Shown here one piece after another: positions 1-6,973 of a DNA stretch of 15,492 nucleotides (within the stretch, counting starts at the first letter, position 1; each line of letters begins with the position of its first letter). Origin of the DNA: Pontiellaceae bacterium (GTDB taxonomy: Bacteria > Verrucomicrobiota > Kiritimatiellia > Kiritimatiellales > Tichowtungiaceae); the NCBI GenBank assembly GCA_029934215.1, contig JAOZMR010000040.1, positions 1 through 15,492 on the forward strand. Reading direction: 5' to 3'. The translations under genes and the position numbers were made by a program. Below the pieces are notes generated by a model, which searched no databases, was not told where the DNA came from, and was given only the letters and a program-made list of their open reading frames with translations.

Positions 1-42
1 ATTTCCGATCAGAAATCGCTCAATTGACATGCACCTTAAAAA

Positions 43-70
43 GACTGCCGGCTGGTGGTCGTTTTTTTTT
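43..70 (+). terminator. Rho-independent terminator of an upstream unit
   Basis: A 7-bp stem including two G-U pairs can form between 43-49 (GACTGCC) and 54-60 (GGTGGTC) around a GGCT loop. It is followed by G and nine T residues (62-70). This is the classical intrinsic terminator layout and would end a gene lying to the left of the window, before malQ. The wobble pairs make the stem modest, so the call is good but not certain. Confidence 0.55.
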
Positions 71-175
71 GAATGGATTTCGACGATAAAAGCATGCTTT
101 AAAAGGAAACGGTAAGATTACGGATTTGTTATTTCGTGGTTTAATTCTCTTCCGTTTCGATGTAGTCTCCTGCGT

Positions 176-1684
176 ATGAATTTAAAACTAAAAACGGGTG
201 TTTTACTACACATCACTTCCCTCCCTGGAAAATGGGGCATGGGCGAACTCGGGCAAGATGCTCGAAGATTCGGCGAGTTTCTCGCCGAATCCGGCCAGAA
301 CCTTTGGCAAATCCTCCCAACAGGCCCCATTGGCTATGGCTTTTCACCTTATTCTTCCAGCTCGGCGTTTGCCGGTAATCCTTTGTTGATTAGCTTCGAT
401 GAGCTGATCGAGGAGGGCCTGCTTTCTGAAGAATGCCTCAGCTCTTTCCCTACGTTCGATGCGAATGAAATCGATTTCCCTGCGGTGATCGACGCTCGAA
501 TGAGTGTCCTTAACGGTGTTTGCGAGCGGTTTGTCTCAACACAACCGTTCCTTGCGTTTTGTGAAAAAGAGGCGTCCTGGCTCGATGAGTACGCATTATT
601 CGCGTCCATCCGAGAAGCGAACGATGACCGCCCATGGACGGAATGGCAGAAACCTCTGCGCGACCGCGATTTCCAAGCATTGGAAGATTTCTCCGAAACT
701 CACGCATCCGAGATCCGCCGGCACAAAATCCTTCAATTCTTGTTTTCCAACCATTGGAAAAAAATGAAGGACTTTTTCCAAACCTTGGAAATTCAGATTG
801 TGGGCGATATTCCGATTTTTGTCGCGGGCGATTCTGTGGATGTCTGGGCGAACCGTGATCTGTTTTTTCTGAACACCGATGGCAAACCCTCCGTCGTTGC
901 CGGCGTTCCGCCGGACTATTTCAGCGAAACCGGACAGCGTTGGGGGAACCCTCTCTACAACTGGCCGGAGCACAAAAAAACGAACTACGCTTGGTGGACA
1001 GAGCGGATGCGTCGAATCTTTGAAATGGTTGATGTCGTCCGCATCGACCATTTTAGAGCCTTCGAGGACTACTGGGAAATCCCCGCAGAGGAGCCGACCG
1101 CGATGAAGGGTCGCTGGGTGAAGGGACCCAATCTTGAGTTTTTCCAAACCTTGGAAGAAAACCTTCGAGCCATTCCAATGTGTGGAACAAATTTCTGTTT
1201 AGCGGATCAAGTGATCGCAGAGGATCTGGGTGAAATCACAAAAGAGGTTGAGAAGCTTTGCCTGGACTGCAAGTTTCCAGGAATGGACGTTCTCCACTTT
1301 CGATTTGGCGAAACCGAAATGAAGACGCTCGGATATCAGCCAGAGGGATCGATCGGAAATCGCGTGGTCTATACAGGAACACACGACAATAACACATCCA
1401 AGGCGTGGCTGAAGAGTCTTCCCACCGAAGAAACCGATCGAATTCGCCGCTATTTAAACCTGAAGAAAAACCCGACGGTTCGAGACCTCTGCGAGCTTAC
1501 GCTTCGGTCGCCCGCGAAATGGGCAATCCTACCCATGCAAGATATTCTAGGCCTCGGCGCATCCGCTCGAATGAACACCCCAGGAACCACAAAAGGAAAT
1601 TGGCGTTGGCGCTTTTCCTGCGAACAGATCACCCCAAAGCTCAAACAATGGCTCAGTGAAATAACCAAGGAAAGATCATGCTAA
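176..1684 (+). CDS. malQ: 4-alpha-glucanotransferase (amylomaltase, GH77)
   Basis: Cytoplasmic GH77 enzyme that moves alpha-1,4-glucan segments between maltodextrins and releases glucose, in maltodextrin and glycogen turnover. The 502 residues match the usual ~500 of bacterial amylomaltases. The family opening (GVLLHITSLPG, residues 8-18) supports the ATG start, although no Shine-Dalgarno is visible before it. The catalytic triad is readable: nucleophile D291 in VVRIDHFR, acid/base E349 in IAEDLG, and D404 in GTHDNNT. DVWANRDLF and RWGNPLYNW are also conserved GH77 stretches. Five copies of a dispersed palindrome lie inside the gene (671, 745, 776, 1142, 1173). They encode FQALE, SNHWK, FQTLE, FQTLE and IPMCG in variable segments. 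The pair at 1142-1187 falls where the family normally runs from the helix after WVKGP almost directly to AEDLG, so about a dozen residues look inserted. The stop overlaps the next start (ATGCTAA), implying translational coupling. Confidence 0.96.
   Translation: MNLKLKTGVLLHITSLPGKWGMGELGQDARRFGEFLAESGQNLWQILPTGPIGYGFSPYSSSSAFAGNPLLISFDELIEEGLLSEECLSSFPTFDANEIDFPAVIDARMSVLNGVCERFVSTQPFLAFCEKEASWLDEYALFASIREANDDRPWTEWQKPLRDRDFQALEDFSETHASEIRRHKILQFLFSNHWKKMKDFFQTLEIQIVGDIPIFVAGDSVDVWANRDLFFLNTDGKPSVVAGVPPDYFSETGQRWGNPLYNWPEHKKTNYAWWTERMRRIFEMVDVVRIDHFRAFEDYWEIPAEEPTAMKGRWVKGPNLEFFQTLEENLRAIPMCGTNFCLADQVIAEDLGEITKEVEKLCLDCKFPGMDVLHFRFGETEMKTLGYQPEGSIGNRVVYTGTHDNNTSKAWLKSLPTEETDRIRRYLNLKKNPTVRDLCELTLRSPAKWAILPMQDILGLGASARMNTPGTTKGNWRWRFSCEQITPKLKQWLSEITKERSC
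671..685. repeat. Dispersed palindrome TTCCAAgcaTTGGAA
   Basis: Perfect copy of the 6+3+6 bp palindrome, inside malQ and read in frame as F166-Q-A-L-E170. It is a single copy with no partner 31 bp to either side. Confidence 0.85.
743..791. repeat. Phased pair of dispersed palindromes, 31 bp apart
   Basis: Two perfect copies inside malQ: TTCCAAccaTTGGAA at 745-759 (arms extend to 8 bp, 743-761) and TTCCAAaccTTGGAA at 776-790. Their starts are 31 bp apart. They are read in two different frames, giving S191-N-H-W-K195 and F201-Q-T-L-E205, in a segment that varies between MalQ proteins just before the conserved VGDIPIFV. Confidence 0.88.
1142..1187. repeat. Phased pair of dispersed palindromes, 31 bp apart
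   Basis: TTCCAAaccTTGGAA at 1142-1156 (perfect) and TTCCAAtgtGTGGAA at 1173-1187 (one mismatch). The starts are again exactly 31 bp apart. Inside malQ they encode F323-Q-T-L-E327 and I333-P-M-C-G337, in what looks like an insertion before the catalytic AEDLG. Confidence 0.85.
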
Positions 1685-2919
1685 ATCAATTCGTTACCTT
1701 TTTTAGCGGATTCTCTTGGATGAGCGATTGGATGGCGAACGGCCTCTCGGTTTCCTTGATTTTGTCCGGAATCCTTGCCGCCGCTCTTGCGAGCTATATC
1801 GTGATGTATCGCCTCCTTCAACAATGGATTAATCGATGGATTCAGAAAACGAAGAATCAGTGGGACGATGCCTTCATGAAATCAGGGGTTTTTCGTCGAA
1901 CGCTTCGGCTCTTTCCGCTTTTCATCGTATACATTGGTGTGGAACGGATGTTGGTTTCCTCGGGTTCCAGCCTCTTCCTGAGTCGCGTGATTTATGCGCT
2001 AGTGATTATATCGGTCGGTCGGATCATACAAGCACTCCTTGATTCAGCAGGACTGGTTTATCAGTTAATAAACATGAAAGACCGTCGCCCCATTACTGGA
2101 TATTTGCAGGCCACAACCATTCTTCTATATATATTTGTGAGCATTTTTGCGACAGCAACCGTTCTCGGCAAATCGCCTTGGGGGCTTTTCAGCGTGTTAG
2201 GAGGATTAACCGCTGTGTTGTTGCTCGTGTTTAAAGACACGATTCTAGGTTTTGTTGCGGGCGTTCAACTGGGCGCGCACGACATGGTGCGAGTCGGAGA
2301 CTGGGTTGAAATGCCGAAATACGGAGCAGACGGAAACGTCGTTGCTCTAACAGTCAACACCGTAAAAATCCAAAACTGGGACAAGACCATTTCGACCATT
2401 CCAACCTACGCAATGATTTCCGACTCCTTCAAAAACTGGCGCGGCATGTCGGAATCGGGCGGACGACGTATCAAACGCGCCATCTATTTAGACATGACCA
2501 GCATTCGCTTTGTTGACGACGCCATGCTTTCTCGCTTCCGAGAATTCAACCTCCTCTCCACATACGTCACGGACAAACAAAGAGAAATTGATAAGGAAAA
2601 CAAGGAAAACGCTATCAAAGACGACCATCTCGTGAACGGACGTCGACAAACAAACGCTGGGATTTTTCGAGCCTACTTAAACCAATATCTGAGCACACAT
2701 CCATTAATTCACGACGAAATGACATTTCTCATACGTCAACTTCAACCGACTGCGCAAGGCCTACCGATAGAAATATATGTGTTTAGCAAAGACATCGTTT
2801 GGTCGAATTACGAAACGATACAGTCCGACATATTTGATCACATTTTCGCGATCCTTCCTGAATTTGACCTACGCATATTCCAAAGCCCCTGCGGCGCAGA
2901 CTTTATAAAATGCCTTTAA
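1678..2919 (+). CDS. Mechanosensitive channel, MscS superfamily, YbdG-type
   Basis: Inner-membrane channel of the MscS superfamily, expected to gate on membrane tension and protect against osmotic downshock. Its 413 residues are close to E. coli YbdG (about 415). Hydrophobic segments lie near residues 22-47, 77-94, 100-122, 144-163, and a pore-lining helix near 169-198 rich in Gly/Ala. The beta domain follows immediately, with the family signature MVRVGDWVEMP and YGADG (from about 203). The stretch TISTIPTYAMISDSFKNWRG and the GGRRIKR motif are typical of YbdG rather than short MscS. The long C-terminal part (about 275-413) is the cytoplasmic domain with the YbdG-type insertion. The start overlaps the malQ stop by 7 bp and has AAGGAAAG at about 6 bp, so it is probably cotranscribed with malQ. 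The functional link to malQ is not obvious; the assignment is by family pattern. Confidence 0.93.
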   Translation: MLNQFVTFFSGFSWMSDWMANGLSVSLILSGILAAALASYIVMYRLLQQWINRWIQKTKNQWDDAFMKSGVFRRTLRLFPLFIVYIGVERMLVSSGSSLFLSRVIYALVIISVGRIIQALLDSAGLVYQLINMKDRRPITGYLQATTILLYIFVSIFATATVLGKSPWGLFSVLGGLTAVLLLVFKDTILGFVAGVQLGAHDMVRVGDWVEMPKYGADGNVVALTVNTVKIQNWDKTISTIPTYAMISDSFKNWRGMSESGGRRIKRAIYLDMTSIRFVDDAMLSRFREFNLLSTYVTDKQREIDKENKENAIKDDHLVNGRRQTNAGIFRAYLNQYLSTHPLIHDEMTFLIRQLQPTAQGLPIEIYVFSKDIVWSNYETIQSDIFDHIFAILPEFDLRIFQSPCGADFIKCL

Positions 2920-2941
2920 GGTCAAAGTCACAACACTCGTT

Positions 2942-3000
2942 TTTTGGGTTGATTTTCTAAACGGCACGTTAAGCTTTTGGGTTGATTTTCTAAAATCAAC
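2942..3000. promoter_or_regulatory. 20-bp direct repeat plus 20-bp palindrome before the ATPase gene
   Basis: TTTTGGGTTGATTTTCTAAA occurs identically at 2942-2961 and 2975-2994, starts 33 bp apart. The second copy continues into a perfect palindrome, GTTGATTTTCTAAAATCAAC at 2981-3000 (9-bp arms, CT centre). The first copy holds only one arm. Ending 44 bp before the ATG at 3045, it is well placed as an operator or promoter element of the DUF4143-type ATPase gene. No terminator was recognised in the 2920-3044 gap. The regulatory role is inferred from position and symmetry. Confidence 0.65.
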
Positions 3001-3044
3001 CTGTACATTTCCTGTCTAAAGAGTCGTACAAGAGAGGTTATATT

Positions 3045-4340
3045 ATGGAACGAAGTGCTGAAAAAGAACTGCTGGACTGGAAAAACTCTACACGCCGAAA
3101 GCCTCTGGTTGTTCGCGGTGCCCGTCAAGTTGGCAAAACGTGGTTGATTGAAAAGTTTTTGGCCAAAGAATTTGCATCCTTCGTGAAGATCGATTTTGAA
3201 AAAAATCGTGATCTGCATCGTCTTTTTGATGAAAATCTTGATCCGAAAAAAATACTCTCCCTGTTAGAGATTAGCTTCGAGCGTATCCTTCCAGGGAAAA
3301 CACTACTGTTTTTCGATGAAATCCAAGCCTGTCCTCGTGCGCTCATGGCTCTTCGGTATTTTTATGAAGACATTCCAGAGCTTCATATTGTTGCAGCCGG
3401 TTCTCTCCTCGAATTCGCCTTTGGGGAAATCTCTGTTCCCGTCGGGCGGCTGCAATATCTGCATCTGTACCCAATGACCTTCTTTGAGATGCTCAACGCA
3501 ACCGGAAAAAAGATGATGGCGAAATGTACTCAAGACGACCCAGCATCCATTTCCTTAATTACACACGAGCAAATTCTTAAAGAGCTAAAAATCTACTTTT
3601 TCGTAGGAGGCATGCCGGAATGCGTAAAAGTCTGGCGTGACACGTCGTCACTAAAAGAGGTCTCTTTCGTTCACTCTGAAATCATAGAGTCCTATCAAGA
3701 CGACTTTTCAAAATATACACCCAAAACGGATCCTACCTGTCTTACCGCCGTTCTTTTAAGCGTAGCAAAACGTGTGGGTGAGCAGTTAAAATATACTCGC
3801 CTTAATGAAGCTCACAGTGGACCAACGAACCGAAAGGCGTTTGATCTTTTAACGAAAGCCCGAGTTCTACACAAAATTCCGGCATGCAATCCGTCCGGCT
3901 TACCGCTTGGAGCCACAGCGAACCCAGGATGCTTCAAAGCGGCACTTCTCGACATCGGAATCATGCAACGCCTCTGCAGAATTCCGATTGATGAAGAAAT
4001 TCATCAAGAAAAATTACTCTCCATTTACAACGGAAAATTGGCGGAGCAGTTTGTAGCTCAGGAACTACTGGCAAACGGAAGTAATCCTCTTTATTACTGG
4101 TCGCGTGCCACACGTGGCAGTAACGCTGAGGTCGACTATCTCATTGTCCAAAATGGAACGATCTACCCGGTGGAGGTCAAGTCTGGCGCAGCGGGTGCAT
4201 TACGAAGTCTGCATCTCATGCTAAAAACCTACACGAACTGTCCAGAAGGTCTGGTCTTTTCATCCAGACCTTTTGCACGGCTCCCTGAACAAAAGTTGAT
4301 CTTCCTGCCTCTTTACACCGCCGCCGCTCAGATAAGATAG
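3045..4340 (+). CDS. AAA-type ATPase with DUF4143 / PD-(D/E)XK C-terminal domain
   Basis: A 431-residue member of the common but poorly understood AAA_14/DUF4143 family. Walker A is GARQVGKT at residues 25-32 and Walker B is LLFFDEIQ at 87-94, followed by the AAGSLLEF sensor-like segment. The C-terminal half carries the DUF4143 region and a restriction-endonuclease-like core, E362-V-D364 ... E377-V-K379, which matches a PD-(D/E)XK nuclease arrangement. The length is normal and all motifs are intact, so the gene looks functional. The ATG has AGAGG seven bases upstream. It stands alone between the malQ operon and a convergent broken fic gene, behind a palindromic control region. Members are often patchily distributed and have been suspected of mobile-element or defence roles; no substrate is known and I assign none. 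Confidence 0.92.
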   Translation: MERSAEKELLDWKNSTRRKPLVVRGARQVGKTWLIEKFLAKEFASFVKIDFEKNRDLHRLFDENLDPKKILSLLEISFERILPGKTLLFFDEIQACPRALMALRYFYEDIPELHIVAAGSLLEFAFGEISVPVGRLQYLHLYPMTFFEMLNATGKKMMAKCTQDDPASISLITHEQILKELKIYFFVGGMPECVKVWRDTSSLKEVSFVHSEIIESYQDDFSKYTPKTDPTCLTAVLLSVAKRVGEQLKYTRLNEAHSGPTNRKAFDLLTKARVLHKIPACNPSGLPLGATANPGCFKAALLDIGIMQRLCRIPIDEEIHQEKLLSIYNGKLAEQFVAQELLANGSNPLYYWSRATRGSNAEVDYLIVQNGTIYPVEVKSGAAGALRSLHLMLKTYTNCPEGLVFSSRPFARLPEQKLIFLPLYTAAAQIR

Positions 4341-4348
4341 CCTGGTTT

Positions 4349-4383
4349 TTCCAACCCTTGGAAAATAGAGATTTTCCATGGAA
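4349..4383. repeat. Dispersed palindrome plus a short TTCCATGGAA palindrome
   Basis: TTCCAAcccTTGGAA at 4349-4363 (perfect, arms extending to TTTTCCAA) is followed by a shorter self-complementary TTCCATGGAA at 4374-4383. It lies 8 bp after the ATPase stop in intergenic DNA. As RNA the first copy could form a hairpin, so a role in 3' end formation is possible, but no U-tract follows. Confidence 0.75.
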
Positions 4384-4404
4384 CAGGTGCATTTTGAAAG
4401 TAGC

Positions 4405-4447
4405 GCGAGCGTCTCGCTCGCAGGAATGGCAAGCGAGATCCTCCTGC
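4405..4447. repeat. GC-rich hairpin element
   Basis: GCGAGCG (4405-4411) and CGCTCGC (4415-4421) form a perfect 7-bp stem with a TCT loop. A second interlocking inverted pair, GCAGGA (4420-4425) and TCCTGC (4442-4447), overlaps it. It sits between the ATPase and the broken fic gene. The architecture resembles bacterial REP-like intergenic palindromes; no T-tract follows, so I do not call it a terminator. Confidence 0.6.
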
Positions 4448-4487
4448 GCAAAAGGCTATGGCGCGACAACCTGCTCGCTGTACGTTT

Positions 4488-4502
4488 TTTCAATGCTTGG
4501 AA
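4488..4502. repeat. Degenerate dispersed palindrome TTTCAAtgcTTGGAA
   Basis: One mismatch from TTCCAAnnnTTGGAA, lying 11 bp beyond the 3' end of the broken fic gene. Confidence 0.55.
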
Positions 4503-4513
4503 TCTGAATCTGA

Positions 4514-5394
4514 TTATAGGTTGAGGTGGTAGCGGGTGTGTTTGAGTTCGCCTGTGCGGGTGAGGGCACCTTTGGCGACGAGTGCTTGTAGGTCGCGCGT
4601 GGCGGTGGCGCGAGGGGCGTGGGTGATGCCAATATAGTTCGCGGCACTTAAGCCGCCTTGAAATCCATCAGGGCCTTCTTTGAATATTCGATTGAGAGCT
4701 TTTTGCTGTCGTGCGTTGAGCGATCCGTCGAGGCGAGGTGTGCTTTTTCGCAGAGGGCGCGGGCAATTCGCCCGTTGCCGTCTTCGAACGGATGGATGCA
4801 GACAAACCAGAGATGAGCGATCCCGGCATGACTTAGTGCCGGAAGGGTTGTGCTCTGATTGAACCAATGAATGAAGGTTTTCATTTCTTCGGGTATTGCC
4901 GTTGAGAGGGGTGCCTGAAAGTGAACGATGGGTTTATGCACTGGTCCCGATAGAATCAGCATGGGGTCTGCGTCTGTTCGGTAGCGACCCGCATCTTTGA
5001 TGTTCGTTCGCCCTTGCAGGAGGAGCCGATTCCAGCTCCAAAGCAACTCGTGTGAAAGCGGCTGATCCCATGATTCGTAAAGGTGAATCATCATGTCAGA
5101 GATTCCTTGCTCTGCAGGTGGAACCGTGGCTTTTTCAGTTTGCAGTCCAAAGTGTCGGCACAGAGATGTTTGCAGGCTTTCGCGGTTAAGATAATTGCCT
5201 TCGATTTCCGATGTTCGAAATGCTTCTTCGCTAAGCAGGTCGATTTGAAGAGCGTTCTTCCCGTCTTTATCGAGGTGCGAGAAGGATTCGAAGAGCATTC
5301 CTGAATTACGCAGGAATTTGGCTTCGTGCGAAGCCAATGCTTCGAAATCCGCATTGAATTTCAACCATGTTTTCTTTTCCAAGTTCCAACTCAT
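4514..5394 (-). pseudogene. Class II Fic AMP-transferase, internally deleted and frameshifted
   Basis: Fic proteins transfer AMP (or related groups) to target hydroxyls. The first frame (5394 down to 4648) starts at an ATG with AGAGG about 8 bases upstream. It carries the class II inhibitory motif TSEIEG ((S/T)xxxEG) and the full catalytic motif HPFEDGNGRIAR with H201. After ARALCEKAHLA it runs into unrelated residues. The natural C-terminus, SLNARQQKAL ... GGLSAANYI ... RATATRDLQALVAKGALTRTG, a winged-helix domain, is read in another frame ending at 4514. Intact relatives have about 70-80 residues between these blocks, absent here. So an internal deletion of roughly 200 bp plus a frame change has broken the gene. 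A CGAGGCGAGG tandem (4729-4738) lies at the likely junction. The truncated N-terminal product keeps the active site and could be made. Sequencing error alone would not explain the missing segment. Confidence 0.85.
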
Positions 5395-5432
5395 GAGCTA
5401 TACCTCTTTTTATATGCCTCACAAAACACACA

Positions 5433-5471
5433 AAAAGTGAGTTATAGAAAGCGTTTTTATAACTCACTTTT
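5433..5471. promoter_or_regulatory. Long palindromic operator candidate upstream of fic
   Basis: AAAAGTGAGTTATA (5433-5446) and TATAACTCACTTTT (5458-5471) are perfect 14-bp inverted arms. Three further pairs inside (AAA/TTT around the centre at 5452) give nearly 18 bp with one mismatch. It ends 39 bp upstream of the fic ATG, over the expected promoter. The lost-frame Fic C-terminus is a winged-helix domain, so autoregulation by Fic binding here is a natural inference. It could also act as a transcriptional barrier between istA and fic. Confidence 0.65.
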
Positions 5472-5513
5472 CGCAACCTTACCGTGATTGATGCCGATTC
5501 TATCATTTCATCG

Positions 5514-5528
5514 TTCCAAAGGTTGGAA
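5514..5528. repeat. Dispersed palindrome TTCCAAaggTTGGAA
   Basis: A perfect copy 4 bp inside the end of the istA remnant reading frame, in its non-IstA tail. It therefore probably belongs to the DNA beyond the truncation point rather than to the insertion sequence. Confidence 0.8.
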
Positions 5529-5593
5529 ACGTTCCGATCCTTTTAATCTTCTAAATTGAACGACGTTGGAGGATGAAGTTGACTCGGTTCGGA

Positions 5594-5610
5594 CGGAGCC
5601 TCGCCCTCCG
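5594..5610. repeat. GC-rich hairpin CGGAG-cctcgcc-CTCCG
   Basis: A 5-bp inverted repeat around a 7-base loop, within a GC-rich stretch (5591-5610) inside the non-homologous tail of the istA remnant. It resembles dispersed intergenic hairpins rather than transposase coding sequence and suggests that the family-derived part of istA stops before this point. Confidence 0.45.
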
Positions 5611-6469
5611 TTTCCCGCAAAACTGGTTGCATAAGTGTAATGGGAATTTACGTTTTCGAGTTTTTTCTTTCGGAATTTGAAGGGCGGGGGTTTTAGGGCG
5701 AGTTGTTTTTCTAGTCTATATTTGGTTTTCTGCACTGTCTGGGAGGTGGGAGGATGCGGCTTTTTGGTATCGCAAGGCTGCGCAAAAAGGAGACGCACAG
5801 TGTCAGCGGCGGCGGGATTTAATGTGTCAAAACTGTCGCGTCCGATCCCGTTTAGAAAATGCTTTTTGACGTAGCCTACGCCGTTTTCGACCCGTCCTTT
5901 TTCGTTCGGGGCGCGGACCTTGCAGGCTGATATCTCGAAGCCGTAGTGTTTGGCGAAGTCGATATACTTCGAATGTAAAACGAGCTTTTCTCCCCGCGGA
6001 TGCGATAGAACAAACTCCACGTACATCATGCGGCTGTACGCGAGCACCATCACAAAGAACCTCAAGCGCCGGCGAGTATTGCCGACCTGAACAACTCCCG
6101 CGCTTCCCCAGTCGACCTGACCGCACTCGCCCGGATCGAACGAAAGCATCAAGAACGCCGGCTTGCTCGGCGGACGAACCCGACGGACGTAATCCTTCAG
6201 AATCGTATATCCGCCTTTGTAACCCGCCTCCTGAATCTTCTGCATCAGCTGAACCGACGTGTACTCATGATGCTGCAACAAACGAACGATCGTCGCCTTG
6301 TGCGGATCGAGAAGGCTCGCCCGCTCCGACGCTTTACGTTGCGTAAATGTCTCCGTCTGGAGCCAGCGTTTCACCGGTTTCAATCCCAACGCCATCTCTG
6401 TCGCAATCTGCTGAGATTTTAAACTATTCTTGCTCAGATCGTGAATCTTACAAGAGAGTGCATAATCAA

Positions 6470-6607
6470 TCATCGCACACCTCCCGCCTTCAAAATCTCA
6501 CCAATCGATGACAACCGAGAAATCGACGAATCCGAGTAGAAACTCAAGCCATCCGCTCGGGACGTAATAACTGCTTCTTGATCCTCATATTCATCTCCTA
6601 TTTTCAT
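6470..6607 (-). CDS. Small 45-residue ORF overlapping the istA start
   Basis: An uninterrupted frame starts at ATG 6607 (an in-frame ATG also lies at 6616) and ends in a TGA that overlaps the istA ATG (ATGA arrangement). The protein begins MKIGDEYEDQEAVITSRADG and ends ILKAGGVR. It is hydrophilic, rich in Ser and acidic residues in its first half, with no membrane segment or motif I recognise. Only a weak GGAA lies before the start. The stop/start overlap and the istA Shine-Dalgarno inside its last codons suggest translational coupling to the transposase. It could be an IS-encoded accessory peptide, the tail of a disrupted gene, or chance. Not recognised as a known family. Confidence 0.4.
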   Translation of the reverse strand: MKIGDEYEDQEAVITSRADGLSFYSDSSISRLSSIGEILKAGGVR

Positions 6608-6652
6608 GGGTTCCATGGCAAAAACAGCAAGCCACGAGAATAGATTTTTCGA

Positions 6653-6859
6653 ATATAAACGGCGATCTCACCTTGTAACGTCACACTACTTAAGCTGGAT
6701 ATAAATCCTACGAACAGAGCGGGTTGTGACAAACACATATCTTGTAACGTTTTTTGCATTAAACTGGTTACATCATCATGCTCATTAACAGGTTGTGACC
6801 TACACGTGTCTTGTAACGCTTTTTTGCGTAAAAATCCTCTCGTTGAAGAAAGTATAGAA
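6653..6859. repeat. Diverged tandem repeat, three units of 69 bp
   Basis: CTTGTAACG recurs at 6672, 6741 and 6810, exactly 69 bp apart. GGTTGTGAC recurs at 6722 and 6791 at the same period, and TTAAnCTGG follows CTTGTAACG in the first two units. The third unit shares TTTTTTGC with the second. Because 69 is 23 codons, the - strand frame shows repeating LQDxCxSQP peptides. The units are well diverged outside these cores, implying age or selection on the cores only. Confidence 0.7.
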
Positions 6860-6973
6860 GAAAAGCCTGCGAGTGTACGGAAAGAAAACGCCGGCGTCAT
6901 TCAGCTTGCGAGGGAAAATCAAAAAACAGCCAAAAGAAGATGTTTTAGGTAAAAAACAAAGAGAAGGAGAAAA

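Larger units (their letters stand above)
5508..6473 (-). pseudogene. istA: IS21-family transposase IstA, internally deleted and truncated
   Basis: The N-terminus (MIDYALSCKI, HTH region, then LLDPHKATI) and the core are clearly IstA: GQVDWG with catalytic D121, RFFVMVLAYSRMMYVEF, and EKGRVENGVGYVKKHF with the catalytic Glu (E196). Between YVEFVLS and VLHSKYIDFAKHYGF about 45-50 residues are missing, including the YDN segment with the second catalytic Asp, so the DDE triad is incomplete. After LNPAAA (about residue 222) the reading frame leaves the family and ends in sequence carrying a GC-rich hairpin and a dispersed palindrome (FQPLE). The protein is 321 residues instead of about 500, and no istB is present downstream. 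The start is good: GGGAGGTG lies 4 bases before ATG. This is a decayed IS remnant; I could not identify terminal inverted repeats. Confidence 0.88.

Noticed and set aside
217..230. TTCCCTCCCTGGAA near the malQ start
   Set aside because: Arm spacing is one base short and it encodes the conserved ITSLPG motif.
5306..5506. 66-codon - strand frame through the fic operator
   Set aside because: It runs across the palindrome and overlaps the fic start in a different frame; no homology.
6653..6859. Possible CRISPR array
   Set aside because: Units of 69 bp are diverged throughout, without short identical repeats separated by unique spacers, and no cas genes are nearby.
6604..6900. 98-codon - strand frame across the 69-bp repeats
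   Set aside because: No ribosome site before its ATG, no recognisable homology, and the repetitive peptide follows from the DNA repeat. Recorded only as a property of the repeat.
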